Below are positions 5,586 through 5,615 of a stretch of DNA of 5,615 bases, in pieces (the stretch's first letter is position 1; each line of letters opens with the position of its first letter). The stretch spans positions 1-5,615 of the forward strand of contig CAMLRE010000164.1 in the NCBI GenBank assembly GCA_946482355.1, in the 5' to 3' direction. Below the pieces are notes generated by a model. That model was not told the origin of the DNA, did no database searches, and saw nothing but the letters and a program-made list of their open reading frames with translations. The stretch comes from an uncultured Bdellovibrio sp. (GTDB taxonomy: Bacteria > Bdellovibrionota > Bdellovibrionia > Bdellovibrionales > Bdellovibrionaceae). A program made the position numbers and the translations under genes.

Positions 5586-5615
5586 TTAAAGTAAGCCTTT
5601 GGCTTGTTCAACTTG
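5586..5615 (-). CDS. Possible last nine codons of a minus-strand gene beyond the right edge
   Basis: From base 5615 leftwards one frame reads QVEQAKGLL and then TAA (5588-5586). It looks like an ordinary amphipathic helical C-terminus. A minus-strand terminator lies about 50 bases downstream, which fits a gene ending here. Nine residues are too few to identify a family. The second minus frame is also open across this stretch but has no features of a real gene. The stop codon lies within a 16-bp AT palindrome, ACTTTAA-GT-TTAAAGT (5577-5592), probably incidental. Confidence 0.4.
   Translation of the reverse strand, partial: QVEQAKGLL

Noticed and set aside
5593..5605. AAGCC-TTT-GGCTT hairpin at the right edge
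   Set aside because: It has 5-bp arms and a 3-base loop without a T tail and lies within the possible C-terminal codons of the right-edge gene; it is most likely incidental.
1..5615. CRISPR array, tRNA, rRNA, transposon ends or riboswitch
   Set aside because: No regularly spaced repeats, no cloverleaf or rRNA motifs, no transposase, and no leader long enough for a known riboswitch except the 200-bp divergent gap, where no aptamer motif was recognised.

Overview
The window is AT-rich (roughly 40% G+C by eye) bacterial chromosome from a Gram-negative organism. The evidence for this is three predicted secreted proteins with Sec-type signal peptides, an outer-membrane beta-barrel ending in Phe, and a tripartite hybrid histidine kinase. 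Low G+C, many exported proteins of unknown family, a PilZ-like response regulator and an exported double-CMD protein would fit the predatory Bdellovibrio group (Bdellovibrionota). That placement is an inference from style, not from a marker gene. No mobile element, CRISPR array, tRNA or rRNA was seen.

Layout. Bases 1-345 (-) are the 5' part of a gene for an exported protein of unknown function that runs off the left edge. Bases 419-1045 (-) encode a small outer-membrane beta-barrel and may be co-transcribed with it. A 200-bp divergent control region (1046-1245) separates these from a plus-strand gene, 1246-2226. That gene encodes an exported protein with two AhpD/carboxymuconolactone-decarboxylase-like domains; the first keeps a CxxCxxxH centre, and in the second the His and the acidic residue are replaced. 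Four bases beyond its stop codon, the convergent minus-strand operon ends. The operon reads from right to left: a membrane hybrid kinase with PAS, HisKA, HATPase, REC and HPt domains (5463-2920), overlapping by ATGA a response regulator with a degenerate PilZ-like C-terminal domain (2923-2231). Right of the kinase is a strong minus-strand intrinsic terminator, and at the extreme right edge there may be the last nine codons of a further minus-strand gene.

How the parts work together. The kinase probably senses something in the periplasm or membrane and also through its PAS domain. It would autophosphorylate on His363, pass phosphate to Asp649 and then to His778 within the same chain, and finally to Asp52 of the coupled regulator. 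The regulator has no DNA-binding domain, so its output is probably protein contact rather than transcription. The exported CMD protein and the outer-membrane barrel share a divergent region and so may share control. A link to envelope redox stress is plausible but not shown.

Nothing here is clearly an undescribed system. The points most worth checking are the asymmetric double CMD protein placed outside the cytoplasm, the regulator's PilZ-like domain without a c-di-GMP motif, and a terminator built into the last codons of the regulator gene.
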